Source: Paraspadella gotoi | Taxonomy: Eukaryota; Chaetognatha | NCBI GenBank assembly: GCA_051294375.1 | Contig: CM119270.1 | Coordinates: 412,309-476,308 of the forward strand | Reading direction: 5' to 3' | DNA length: 64,000 nucleotides | In this document: positions 10,113 through 20,081 of the stretch, piece after piece | How positions within the stretch are numbered: position 1 is the first letter of the stretch | Layout: the number at the start of each line of letters is the position of its first letter | Made by a program: the position numbers and the translations under genes | The notes under the pieces: generated by a model | Seen by the model: the letters and a program-made list of their open reading frames with translations, nothing else | Told to the model about the DNA's origin: nothing | Databases searched by the model: none

Positions 10113-12533
10113 CTGTTGAAGGAGCGACAGAAAAAGGGGGTTGATAGTTAATAAGTAAGCAATCGACTTATTTATCAATAGTCAATCAATCAATCAAACA
10201 AACCTAAGTCTGTTATTCAGTCAATAAATCAATCAATCAATAAATGAAATCAATCCAATAAAATCAATCCAATCAAATCAATCAATCAATCTAATCCTTC
10301 AATCCAATCAATCCAATCCAATCGATCAATCAAAGGGTATTGTACCTCTTACCCTCATCCACTGTTTCCAGACGACCTCCTCTTCCTCCATCTCCTCCCT
10401 GAATGCTTCCACAGTCTCTCCGTCTGGCGGATACCAGGGCTTCCTTCCCTGTGTAAGGGATACATTCTTAGAATAATACTGATTGATGATTGAATTCAAC
10501 AATCTCATTTGCATATAGTAGGAAATTATTTCAAGACCCACTGTTTTAATATGCTTTTCTATATCGTTTAGAAGTGTGATTGATTCATGGATAATTCATG
10601 GATTGAGAGAAGATGCAACAATATTAAGAAATAACTAATGGTATATAATTCATCACCTGTGCTTCACTCTTATACCTGTCGCTCGAAAAAACTTCGCTTC
10701 ATGTCGGACCTTTTCTCCTCTTGTCAGTTTTGGGTATTAAAATTAAAAAAATGGGAAAGTAAGGTAGGGTAAGGTAAACAATATGTTATAAACACAACAA
10801 ATGAGTGAGACTAAACTGAGTAACTTAGGAGAATGATGAATATACAAATCTTGATTACAACAAAATGTTGATACATGTTTAAAGAATGGTGGTCGCAGGA
10901 TTGTGCCCACGTAGTATTGGGCACATAAAAATGCGCGCCCCGGATTGATTTATAAATATATCGATTCCTTAACAAACTATACTGATGATGGACTATAAAA
11001 AGTTAAAAGATAGTAAAAACTATTAACTGCATCATTTATGTATGATTGAAGATGCGATTATAAAGTTAAACAAACGAATAATGACGAATAAATTGAAAGG
11101 AAAAAGTTTTTAAAGAAGAAGAAAAAATGACAGAAAGTCAAAAAGAAAGTGGAAAAGTTGAGGGAAATATATTATTAAAATAGAACAAATAAATAAAGAG
11201 AGAGCGAGAGAGAGAGAGAGAGAGAGAGTTTTACTTGGGGTTACCGATAAGCGCTGCACCACAAACTTATGATACTTCTTCTTCCATTTTAAATCCGAAT
11301 GGAAGTTGGAATGAGAAATTATGTCACGAGACGAGAAAGAGAAGAGAGAGAGGATGAGAGAAGAGAGAGATGAGAGAGAGAGAGAGAGAGATTCTCTCAC
11401 TCTGCAGGGAGGGACTAATGGACTATCGACGTATTATAAAGAGGCTCTGCGGAATTCTCAGAAAACAAAAGGCATTTGATTCTTCTGGCGCCTTTAGTTT
11501 CAAATGTGGTTGGCAGAAAGAAATAAATGTACAGAAGATAAAAGAAAAAAAAAAGAATAAAAAAAAATTAAAAAAATAAAAAAAGAAAGAAAGAATTATT
11601 TGTCGTCATCAACAGCGTTGGTTCGCGGATTCTGTAGCGACTTTTGTCAGTGAATCTTTCTTAAAAATGACTTTCTTTTATGAAATTTTATGAAATTAAA
11701 ACCATTATGAAAATTATCCATTCATTTACTAAAATATGTTGATTGCAGACTTTTCTTACAATGGGTTAAGGCCTGCATACCTGGAACAAAATAAAGACAT
11801 ATCATGTCATAACGTATCATTGCATAACAGAGCATAACACAACTTGATACCTTGTATGATTGTTTATTTTTTAACTGGCATGAATAAAGAAATAATTTAT
11901 TGTCTAATATATCTCGTTTAAAAAAAATAGTAAAATTAAATAACTTGACAAGCAATATTATTTCAATTAAAATAATAAACGACGCAGTATATCTTAAAGC
12001 CAAGAAGATGCTACACTGTATAAAACTCTCTGCTCTTTTGTTTGAGAACGATTCGACTTAAAGTTTAAAGTAGAGGCGCCACTGCATCATTCAAGGAAAG
12101 AGTCGACGCTCGTAAATTGTAAAATTCTCTTTAGCCTTAGGTATAGGGTGGTCATTCTCTCTCGCTCTCTCTCTCTCTTCTGCACACATTCCTCCACCCT
12201 CTCAACATCCCACACTTACCACTTCTTTGCCCACATCCGGCTCTTCGTGTCCATAGTAACCGAAAAAGTCTTCCAGATCAACTTCGTCTGCTGCTGATGG
12301 AATATCTGGAGTTTCGTTGTCATCGCGGCGAAATCTTGCTTTGTACTCGAGGCAGTCCTGTCACAGTGCGGGCGAGGGAGCTTGTTGTTGTTGTTGTTAT
12401 GGTAGTTTTGTTCTTGTTATTGTAAATTAAGTTAGTGAAGTAGTTAATAGTCAATAGTTAAATTAGGTATTGTTGTTATTGTTATTAGGGAAGATACATA
12501 TCTTTTTCCCTCTCTCTTTCTCTTTTTTTCTTA

Positions 12534-12565
<32 letters not shown>

Positions 12566-14013
12566 NNNNNNNNNNNNNNNNNNNNNNNNNNNNNNNNNNN
12601 NNNNNNNNNNNNNNNNNNNNNNNNNNNNNNNNNNNNNNNNNNNNNNNNNNNNNNNNNNNNNNNNNNNNNNNNNNNNNNNNNNNNNNNNNNNNNNNNNNNN
12701 NNNNNNNNNNNNNNNNNNNNNNNNNNNNNNNNNNNNNNNNNNNNNNNNNNNNNNNNNNNNNNNNNNNNNNNNNNNNAGTGAGAGAGGGAGAAAGTGGGAG
12801 AAAAAGAAATATAGTGAGATAGACAAAGAAACAAAAAGAGAAAAAGAGAAGAAAGTTAAAAGATAGAGAGATAGACCGACCTACCCTAAAGAACTCTTCA
12901 GCCAACATATTGCAACTGAAAATCCCTCTGGCCCGAGGTCCGTCGTCATAGTAACCGATGATGTAGTCTTCGTACATTTCTGATGGTGATGGGGAAAAAT
13001 ATTTAAACAGGAATTGTGAAGTGAATATAGATTGTTGTATTAGGAAATATTAGGATATTGTTATATTAAGATAGTTCATTACGAATCGGCTTTCCCACGC
13101 AGGGANNNNNNNNNNNNNNNNNNNNNNNNNNNNNNNNNNNNNNNNNNNNNNNNNNNNNNNNNNNNNNNNNNNNNNNNNNNNNNNNNNNNNNNNNNNNNNN
13201 NNNNNNNNNNNNNNNNNNNNNNNNNNNNNNNNNNNNNNNNNNNNNNNNNNNNNNNNNNNNNNNNNNNNNNNNNNNNNNNNNNNNNNNNNNNNNNNCAGCA
13301 TCTTCTACAGACTTTCATTTTTTCCCATTTTATCCCTAATTGACAACATTTTAATCGAGATATCTTCCTCTAATGAAAAAACCGTCGAGAGAATTCAGTT
13401 TTTCTTCTCATTTCTCTCTCTCTCTCTCTCTCTCTCNNNNNNNNNNNNNNNNNNNNNNNNNNNNNNNNNNNNNNNNNNNNNNNNNNNNNNNNNNNNNNNN
13501 NNNNNNNNNNNNNNNNNNNNNNNNNNNNNNNNNNNNNNNNNNNNNNNNNNNNNNNNNNNNNNNNTTTTTTAATTAGTCTTTGTTCATTGTTTATCGTTTA
13601 CGAGAAGATACATTTGTCATTTCAGACGAGAATTCAATCTGAAAAAAAAAAACTGTGATAGTTAAAATGAGTTTTTGAAAGATTAATTCATGAAATATTT
13701 TTCGCTTCTCTTTGCAGATAAAGTTTATCTTTTATTGGATGTTAATTTTTTTCTTATACTATTCATATTTACCCTTATTACAATCCCATGTTCGGGATTT
13801 CTTCTTAGAATAAATATCTTTTTTGCTCCATAAAAATCTTTCTCTTTTTTCTTATTCTTTCTTTTTTTATTACTTTTCTCATTACTTGTCAGCGATTAAT
13901 TGTTTGATGGATTGATTGATTAATTGATCGATTTACAAAATAATTGATGGATTAAATGATTGATTGAATTTTGACTGAAATTTATTTTTTGATTTATAGA
14001 AGGATTCAATGAC

Positions 14014-14062
<49 letters not shown>

Positions 14063-15981
14063 GATTGAATGATTGACTGAATGATTGATCGAGCGATTAA
14101 TCGCTCTCACCATAAAAATGCACCATCTCGTCCTCGCATTCGTCCAAAAAATCCTCCATCAATTCTTCCAACGCTTCGTCCACGTCCGCCCCTGCTCCGT
14201 CGCGTCTGACGCGCCGCCGCTGCCCGAAGATGGTCGGCAGCAGCGGCAGCGCCGGCACCTCGGGCCTGGAGCCTTCCTCCTCTGGCTCCACGTAGCAGGG
14301 CTCCTCCAGCGGACACGGGCAACGGCAGGGATCTTCGCCGCACGGGCACGGAGGGCGTTGGCAGCGGCGCCGCTCCAGCTCNNNNNNNNNNNNNNNNNNN
14401 NNNNNNNNNNNNNNNNNNNNNNNNNNNNNNNNNNNNNNNNNNNNNNNNNNNNNNNNNNNNNNNNNNNNNNNNNNNNNNNNNNNNNNNNNNNNNNNNNNNN
14501 NNNNNNNNNNNNNNNNNNNNNNNNNNNNNNNNNNNNNNNNNNNNNNNNNNNNNNNNNNNNNNNNNNNNNNNNNNNNNNNNNNNNNNNNNNNNNNNNNNNN
14601 NNNNNNNNNNNNNNNNNNNNNNNNNNNNNNNNNNNNNNNNNNNNNNNNNNNNNNNNNNNNNNNNNNNNNNNNNNNNNNNNNNNNNNNNNNNNNNNNNNNN
14701 NNNNNNNNNNNNNNNNNNNNNNNNNNNNNNNNNNNNNNNNNNNNNNNNNNNNNNNNNNNNNNNNNNNNNNNNNNNNNNTCCGTATTTTATGAGCCTCCTC
14801 AGCAGATATGGAACTGGTCCTGGGTTTGGAACCAGGCTTGGGGGTTTTTTAGGGCCTTAGGCTAAGGTAGTTGACGGACGTCCTTACGCTTCACAAAGTG
14901 TAGGTACCATTGGGGATCGAAAGGAAAGGAAAGGAAAGGAAAGGAAAGGAAAGGAAAGGAAAGGAAAGGAAAGGAAAGGAAAGGAAAGGAAAGGAAAGGA
15001 AAGGAAAGGAATAAAAAAGAAAGAAAAAGAAATGAAACGCTTCAAGACAGACAGCCAGACTGACCAACCTAGTCTCGCCATCTCCTTTCTCTTCGCTCTC
15101 AGTTGCGCCCTCTCCCGTCGACTTTTCAAAACGTCTCGACTCGGCGAATCTCCGACGCGAGCAACGCCCTCTTCGTAAGCCTCGAACACCCTGGTTAGAG
15201 AGAGAGTCGTTAGTGTCTCTGTCTCCGTGTGTCTCTCTCTCTCTTTCCCCCTCCCCTCTCCCCCCAACCTCTCTATCCCCCTACCTCTCTTCTCCTCTCT
15301 TTTCTTTCGTCGCATCGCTGATTGTAAAGAGCAACTCGTTCATGAAATCCATGCCCATCCCAAGTTTGGTTCTCGATCCGCCGAAAGTCAATTCCTTGGC
15401 CAGAGTCACCGCCCATTGTTTCACCTAATTTGTGATTGGAAGATCGGATTCATACATTAATCAATAATCAATGAAATTCTTTTATCAATACAACATAAAA
15501 CATCAAAGTCAATGAATCAATGAATCAATCGTTTGGTGGATAAGGTGCAACGGAGGCTGAAGACTGAAGAGTGCTCTCCGCTACTTCTTTCAACCCCTTC
15601 TAGCTGCCACGGAACGGGTCCTGGGCTTGGAACCCGGCTGGAGGGTTTTTTTAGTCCCCCAAGGTGGTTTACGGTCGTCCTCACGATTTCCGCAGGGTAC
15701 AGATCCCAGTGCCTAATCGTCATGTGCTGATTGTATTACTCAATGAGCCAACGGGTCGCGACTGAAGGCGACTTGCTAATAAGCGGAATGAACATATTGC
15801 AATGCATGAAAACAAATTGAACAATAATAATATCCAATTATTATCCCAAATAATTAGTCAATCTTATAATCGATAATTTGAATGAAATCAATCATTCGAT
15901 CAATCAATCAACCAATCAATCAATTACCTTAGGACCCCTCGGGTCCGGAACCAAAGCGTCAATTTCTTCGTCCGTCAACAT
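9882..15981 (-). CDS. unrecognised nine-exon gene, acidic Cys/Pro-containing protein
   Basis: Nine minus-strand segments with splice consensus borders; of the eight junctions, E1-E2, E2-E3, E4-E5, E5-E6 and E8-E9 fit in phase, E7 fits but is doubtful, and E3-E4 crosses a gap. In order: E1 15928-15981, E2 15285-15424, E3 15069-15190, E4 14111-14381 (upstream part in a gap), E5 12885-12979, E6 12220-12357, E7 11245-11280 (doubtful), E8 10353-10448, E9 9882-10112. The protein starts MLTDEEIDALVPDPRGPK. A hydrophobic/basic stretch (E2), an Arg/Lys-rich segment (E3) and a Cys/Pro-rich segment with CPC and CRC motifs (E4) follow. Then come an acidic helix-like stretch, two GYY motifs (E5, E6), a WYPPDG motif with Glu-rich helix (E8) and a Glu/Lys and poly-Gly tail (E9). 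No signal peptide or membrane segment is visible in the parts seen. I recognise no known domain and give no function. About 350 residues are visible, plus whatever lies in the 14382-14778 gap. Confidence 0.8.
10160..10335. repeat. ATCA-rich repeat in intron 8
   Basis: CAATCAATCAAT and CAATCCAATC runs fill the intron between exons 8 and 9. Together with the similar runs at 13905-14095 and 2880-3350 they show a common intronic repeat of this genome. Confidence 0.75.
10353..10448 (-). CDS. exon 8 of the nine-exon gene
   Basis: Acceptor CCTTACACAG, donor ATGAGG/GTAAGAG, exactly 32 codons: GRKPWYPPDGETVEAF, then a Glu-rich helix ending VVWKQWMR. Phase 0 at both borders. Confidence 0.8.
10560..11230. 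other. intron sequence, AT-rich, with a GA run
   Basis: No coding segment with splice borders was found between exon 8 and the doubtful exon 7. A (GA)n run lies at 11196-11228 and another at 11335-11392. Confidence 0.5.
11245..11280 (-). CDS. possible 12-codon exon 7
   Basis: Reads KKYHKFVVQRLS between an AAG acceptor (three in-phase choices: 11280, 11277 and 11274) and a TCG/GTAACC donor. Phase 0 on both sides, so the gene reads through with or without it. The polypyrimidine tract is weak; it is kept only because the peptide looks coding and phase fits. Confidence 0.35.
11400..12200. other. intron 6 sequence, no exon recognised
   Basis: AT-rich with an A/AAAG run at 11538-11595. The 93-codon minus-strand frame near 11722-12003 lacks splice borders and looks spurious. 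Confidence 0.45.
12220..12357 (-). CDS. exon 6 of the nine-exon gene
   Basis: Acceptor TGTGACAG, donor GTG/GTAAGTG, exactly 46 codons: DCLEYKARFRRDDNETPDIP, an acidic linker, LEDFFGYYGHEEPDVGKEV. Both borders are phase 0. The donor is a near-perfect consensus. Confidence 0.8.
12535..12780. repeat. (CT)n array interrupted by a 211-N gap, intron 5
   Basis: CT repeats run into the gap at 12566 and purine-rich GAGAGAGGGAG follows at 12777. Frames spanning the gap are not real. Confidence 0.8.
12885..12979 (-). CDS. exon 5 of the nine-exon gene
   Basis: Acceptor CACCATCAG, donor AGG/GTAGGT, 95 nt plus the base from exon 4 = 32 codons. It reads EMYEDYIIGYYDDGPRARG and then SCNMLAEEFFR. It ends in phase 0. 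The YEDYIIGYY motif is echoed as LEDFFGYY in exon 6. Confidence 0.8.
13000..13900. other. intron 4 with two gaps, nothing coding seen
   Basis: Gaps at 13106-13295 and 13437-13564, the second preceded by a (CT)n run. The remaining bases are AT-rich and without exon signals. Confidence 0.5.
13905..14095. repeat. TTGA tetranucleotide repeat, intron 4
   Basis: GATTGATTGATT runs directly downstream of exon 4's donor, with a pure block at 14010-14058. Confidence 0.8.
14111..14381 (-). CDS. exon 4 (5' part in a gap) of the nine-exon gene
   Basis: GC-rich open frame entering from the 14382-14778 gap. A Cys/Pro-rich part (CQRPPCPCGEDPCRCPCP) is followed by an acidic stretch, then ALPLLPTIFGQRRRVRR, ending in the acidic EALEELMEDFLDECEDEM. 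The donor TTTTATG/GTGAGA leaves one base that pairs in phase with exon 5. GC content is far above the flanking introns, as expected of coding sequence. Closely spaced CxC pairs could bind metal, but no known zinc-finger spacing is evident. Confidence 0.75.
14779..14918 (+). mobile_element. R1 short interspersed element, fragment
   Basis: It emerges from the gap with a diverged TCCGTA...AGCAG...ATGGAAC part and goes on through GGTCCTGGGTTTGGAACCAG and the GTCCTTACGCTTC block to GGTACCATTGGG. It lies within intron 3 of the nine-exon gene. Confidence 0.75.
14926..15010. repeat. pure (AAAGG)n array, intron 3
   Basis: About seventeen perfect GGAAA units. It abuts the R1 fragment on its left and is a likely variable pentanucleotide locus. 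Confidence 0.95.
15069..15190 (-). CDS. exon 3 of the nine-exon gene
   Basis: Acceptor CTAACCAG, then VFEAYEEGVARVGDSPSRD and an Arg/Lys-rich stretch ending KRKEMARL. The donor GTTGGT is weak, so the 3' border is less certain. The intron that follows contains an AAAGG array (14928-15010) and an R1 fragment. Confidence 0.65.
15285..15424 (-). CDS. exon 2 of the nine-exon gene
   Basis: Acceptor ACAAATTAG, 140 nt, donor GAGAG/GTAGGG. It reads VKQWAVTLAKELTFGGS, then TKLGMGMDFMNELLFTISD and a basic end. It ends two bases into a codon, and exon 3 supplies the third base (AG+G = Arg). The intron between exon 1 and exon 2 holds an R1 element. Confidence 0.75.
15536..15808 (+). mobile_element. R1 short interspersed element, diverged full-length copy
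   Basis: Starts GTGGATAAGG like the other copies and has ACGGAACGGGTCCTGGGCTT and GTCGTCCTCACG. Its end decays, but GAACATATTGCAATGC aligns with the usual GAACCTAGGCAATGC. Inserted in intron 1 of the nine-exon gene, antisense to it. Confidence 0.85.
15928..15981 (-). CDS. exon 1 (start codon) of the nine-exon gene
   Basis: An ATG preceded by ACGAAA (adenine at -3) opens 18 codons, MLTDEEIDALVPDPRGPK, and a CCTAAG/GTAATT donor ends them in phase 0. The start is chosen because it is the only ATG in frame and exon 2 follows in phase. Confidence 0.75.
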
Positions 15982-15989
15982 TTTCGTTT

Positions 15990-16365
15990 CTAATTATGTA
16001 TAATTGTTTTTTTTTAAATATTACTACTTAAAACATTTATAAAAATTAGTTATGGCTACTAAACTCTGTCGTAAGAATGTCGAATAACCGATCAGAGGAA
16101 ACATTTAATTTTTATAGGAAAAGAAGATGAACCGGAAAAAATTTAAGCGATGAAAGTAGATGCGAGAAAGGAGAGAGTAGAGAAGAGAGAGAGAGGAGGA
16201 GATGGAGAGAGAGAGAGAGGAGGAGAGAGAGAGAGAGAGAGAGAGGTGTGAAGACATTTCGTGCGGGTTTGCCATGGGATTGTAAAAGTCAATCTTAACC
16301 TCACCGATTAATCTACTAAACTATTTAATGTATTTAACTATTTAATGTATAATAATAAAATAAGT
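15990..16365. other. 5' flank of the nine-exon gene
   Basis: Candidate promoter side. No TATA box at a convincing distance was found. A (GA)n cluster lies at 16165-16243, and otherwise the DNA is AT-rich. Confidence 0.4.
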
Positions 16366-16369
16366 GATG

Positions 16370-16475
16370 GGGCCCTTAAACCACCAAAGCCTGTCCAAAG
16401 TCAGGGGCAAGATAGCTTATTTATTAAATGAATGGATAATTTTTATATTGGTTGTACCAATTTCATAAATAAGAT
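16370..16475 (+). repeat. R2 dispersed repeat
   Basis: CCTTAAACCACCAAAGCC, AAAGTCAGGGGCAAGATAGC and TTATTTATTAAATGAATGG, then TTGTACCAATTTCAT. Related copies occur at 37606-37665, 38488-38595, 39520-39600, 40400-40505, 43024-43135 and 62895-63025, in both orientations. Confidence 0.75.
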
Positions 16476-16621
16476 TAATCTCTGATCTTGTTTTCTCTAA
16501 TCCACTGTGGGAGTGAGTCTCGACTCTTTGCCCTCAAATTCACTGTGCCGACTCTATTGACCGAGAGACGAACTTCAGAAGGCGAAGGTCAATCGTCAGG
16601 GGAAATTAAAACGCAAAAATA

Positions 16622-17005
16622 TTTCCTCTCTTTTCTTTTCTTTTCTTTTCTTTTCTTTTCTACTCTTTTCTTTTCTTTTGATATTTCGTAAACTACCACA
16701 CTCCTCTATCCTTTTCTTTTATTTTTTCTACTTTTTTTCTTCTCTTTTCCTCTCTTTTTTCTTCTCTTTTCCTATCTTTTTCCTTCTCTTTTCCTCTCTT
16801 TTTTCCTTTTCTTTTCCCATCTTTTTTCCTTCTCTTTTCCTCTCTTTTTTCCTTCTCTTTTTCTTCTCATTTTTCCTTCTCTTTTCCTCTCTTTTTCCCT
16901 TTTCTTTTCACATAATTTTTTCTTCTCTCTTCCTCTCGTTTTTACTTCTCTGTTCCTCTCTTTTTCCTTCTCTTTTCCTCTCTTTTTTCTTCTCTTTTCC
17001 TCTCG
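16622..17005. repeat. TTTTCCTTCTC ~20-bp minisatellite
   Basis: Degenerate units of CTTCTCTTTTCCTCTCTTTTT. Open frames on both strands are repeat translation. Confidence 0.8.
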
Positions 17006-17045
17006 CCATAATTCGTTTTGAATACTTAAAATCTCTAACATGAAA

Positions 17046-17195
17046 CCGACGACTGACAACGACGACGACAACGACAAAAATGACGACGACAATGACGACG
17101 ACAATGACGACGACGACGACGACGATGACAAAGACGACGACAATGACGACGATGACGACGACGACGACGACGACGACGATGACAAATACGAAGAA
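17046..17195. repeat. (GAC)n triplet array
   Basis: GACGACAATGACGACGAC pattern. The complementary GTC arrays at 17318-17572 and 17905-18025 lie close by in reverse sense. Confidence 0.85.
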
Positions 17196-17317
17196 CACCG
17201 TCTGTGACTTTGTTTATTGAGGTGAAATTTCATTAGCCAATCTTCACAGTGCTATTTTTGTGATTCATTGATTCAGCTAATGTTTAATATACTCGTTTCA
17301 CTCTATTGACATAAATT

Positions 17318-17672
17318 TTGTCGTCATTGTCATCATTTCCATCATTTTTGTCATTATTGTCATTATTTTTATCATTTCTATAATTATTGTCATTTTGGTT
17401 TTCGTTTTCATAGTATTCATCATTGTTAATCATCATTGTCATCATTGCGATCAAAGTTGTCGTCATCATCGAAGTCGCATAACTTTTTTTCGTCTTCGTC
17501 ATCATCGTCTTCTTTATCGTCGTCGTCATCGTCGTCTTCTTTATCGTCGTCGTCATCGTCGTCTTCTTCGTCCCCGTTCGCCACATTTTAAGTCCAACGC
17601 AAAACTTTTCCGATTTTATGAGTCGAGGCGAAGAAAACACGAAACACAAAATGTTTTCCCAAAATTCTCTCC
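17318..17672. repeat. (GTC)n / (ATC)n triplet array, running to a gap
   Basis: TCGTCGTCATCGTCGTCTTC units with a 30-bp higher-order period at 17515-17570. The sequence ends in a 171-N gap (17673-17843). Confidence 0.8.
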
Positions 17673-17904
17673 NNNNNNNNNNNNNNNNNNNNNNNNNNNN
17701 NNNNNNNNNNNNNNNNNNNNNNNNNNNNNNNNNNNNNNNNNNNNNNNNNNNNNNNNNNNNNNNNNNNNNNNNNNNNNNNNNNNNNNNNNNNNNNNNNNNN
17801 NNNNNNNNNNNNNNNNNNNNNNNNNNNNNNNNNNNNNNNNNNNTTTTTTAAACTAAAAAATCACGATTGACTGATTTTAGTGGAATTTTGTTGTGGTTGA
17901 TTTT

Positions 17905-18025
17905 ATCGTGTCGTTCGTCGTCGTCGTCGTTGTCGTTTGTTGTCGTCGTCTTCGTTGTCGTTCGTCGTCGTCTTCGTTGTCGTTCGTCGTCTTCGTTGTC
18001 GTCGTTCGTCGTCGTCATCCGCTTC
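17905..18025. repeat. (GTC)n array with GTCGTTCGTC units
   Basis: TCGTTGTCGTTCGTCGTCGT units of about 20 bp. Confidence 0.8.
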
Positions 18026-18126
18026 TAGTGAATAATTTTGTTAGACTAACAAAACGTTAATATTATGTAATATTAATTTCAACGATTATTAACCCAAAAA
18101 ATGAAACAGAACATAAACAAAACGTT

Positions 18127-18256
18127 TTTTTTTTTTTTTTAAGAAATCTCAGAAAAGTTAAACAACAACAACAAAGACAACAAGAGCAACAACAGCAACA
18201 ACAGCAACAACAGCAACAACAATAACGATCGGAAAACTCGCTTTTAGCGAAAAAAA

Positions 18257-18312
<56 letters not shown>

Positions 18313-18315
18313 TTA
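18127..18315. repeat. CAACAG and GAC triplet arrays
   Basis: A T-run, then AACAACAGCAACAACAGC (18165-18225), then (GAC)n at 18259-18311. The mixed Cys- or Arg-rich frames are not genes. Confidence 0.8.
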
Positions 18316-18384
18316 TAGAGATAAACAACGAGTTTTTTTTTCATCTCAAACGAAAACGAAGTCATTTTTCTTTCTAATGTTTTT

Positions 18385-18640
18385 TCCGAGTTTCACTCTT
18401 TTTCTTTCCTTTTTACTTTTCTTTTCTTTCCTTTTTACTTTTCTTTTCTTTCCTTTTTACTTTTCTTTTCTTTTCTTTTTACTTTTCTTTTCTTTCCTTT
18501 TTACTTTTCTTTTTTCATATCTTTTCCTTTCTTTCCTTTTTATTATTTTTTTCTTTTATTCTTTTTTTTCTGATTCTTTCTTTCTTTTCTCCTTTTTATG
18601 TTTTCTATTCTTTTCTTTTTTCACTTTCCTCCATTATTTT
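18385..18640. repeat. CTTTCCTTTTTACTTTTCTT ~22-bp minisatellite
   Basis: About five clear copies (18408-18510), then degenerate T-rich sequence. Confidence 0.8.
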
Positions 18641-18719
18641 AATCCTCACGAAATTTCCCTTCGCGCTTTTTAAAACAAAAATATTCTAATTCGATAAAAT
18701 ATCATTTAGCCTAAAAAGT

Positions 18720-19155
18720 ATGAAATGTGAAGAAGGAAGAGGAAGGGGGAAGGAGAAAGAGAAGGAGGAAGTAAAAGAGGAAGATAAGAAAGAAGAGATG
18801 GAGGAAAAAGAAGGAGGAAGAAAAAGAGGAAGAGAAAGAGGAAGAGAAGGAGGAAGAGGAAGGAGAAAAAAAGAGGAAGAAAAGGAGAAAGAGAAGGAGG
18901 AAGAGAAGGAGGAAGAGGAAGGAGAANNNNNNNNNNNNNNNNNNNNNNNNNNNNNNNNNNNNNNNNNNNNNNNNNNNNNNNNNNNNNNNNNNNNNNNNNN
19001 NNNNNNNNNNNNNNNNNNNNNNNAGAGAAGGAGGAAGAGAAGGAGGAAGAGGAAGGAGAAAAAAATAGGAAAAAACGGAGAAAGAGAAGGAGGAAGAGGA
19101 AATAAAGGAAGGAGGAAGAGAAGGAGGAAGAGGAAGGAGGAAGAGAAGGAGGCGA
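18720..19155. repeat. GGAAGA-rich purine tract with a 97-N gap
   Basis: GAAGGAGGAAGAG units on both sides of the gap at 18927-19023. All three plus frames are Glu/Lys/Arg/Gly and open, as expected of such repeats. Confidence 0.85.
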
Positions 19156-19309
19156 AGGCATAAATAAGATAAAAACGAGTAAAGAATTTGAGTCGAAAAT
19201 CTTTTGTTTTTTCTTGTAAAAAGACGGAAATAAACTCGAAGTGGATAACTGTTCCAACTTCCAACTTACCTGACTCTTAACGTTACTTACCTTTTTAGGC
19301 TCGAGCAAA

Positions 19310-19560
19310 TCGATTCAGATTTGGATTCAAAATAAAATTAAGTTAAGATTATGATTCAAATTTAGATTAGAATTTAAATTAAGATTTAGATTAAGAATTA
19401 GCTTTTGATTCAAATAAAGATTTAGATTACAAGTCAAACTAAAATTTTAGTTATAATTTAGATTTGCATTGAGATTAAGATTTAGATTAGAAGTTAGATT
19501 AGAATTGAGAGCAAAATTTATATTATATAGGATATAGGATTACATTAAGATGATGATTTA
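19310..19560. repeat. cryptic AGATTTAGATTA repeat
   Basis: Degenerate ~18-bp units of TTAGATTAGAATTTAGATT, with no coding capacity. Confidence 0.6.
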
Positions 19561-19915
19561 GAACAAGGTAAAAAAACTAAATACTAAAAATTAAAAACTT
19601 TTTTCTTCTCTTCATTTTTTAGTGAATCAAAATTTTGTTTAAAATTTTCATTTAAAAAAAAAATTAAGCTTGAAATTTAATATTTTAATCTGAGATTATT
19701 CTAGATTTACTCTAACTTCATTTAATTTTGAAAAATTTTTTCCGAACTTATATAATTTTTGTTTTTAGTTTTCCTACGTATTATTTTTTCTTTTTTCTTT
19801 TTTTTGTCTTTTTTCCTTTTATTTTCTTCTTTCTTTTCTTTTTTTTTTCTGCTGAGCCCCACGGTTTTTAAAGGTTTTCATTTTTTTCCCTTAGCTCAGA
19901 ACGATTAACGTTTGA
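19561..19915. other. AT-rich, no gene seen
   Basis: T-rich runs and A-rich runs only; it leads into a (GAC)n block at 19919-19955. Confidence 0.5.
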
Positions 19916-20027
19916 AAAAGACGACGACGACGACGACGACTACGACGACGACGACGCCAAAAAATTCCGAGTCACGTGATCATTCCCTCGAGAGGAGGCG
20001 GCGGGGGTTCTTAAAACTGAAGGATTC

Positions 20028-20028
20028 G

Positions 20029-20081
<53 letters not shown>

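Noticed and set aside
12290-12980. CTGATGG and CAGATGA-like sequences as hammerhead cores
   Set aside because: They lie in exons or acceptors of the nine-exon gene and lack a following hairpin and GAAA.
17395-17672. Arg/His-rich frame over GTC repeats
   Set aside because: Triplet repeat read-out running into a gap.
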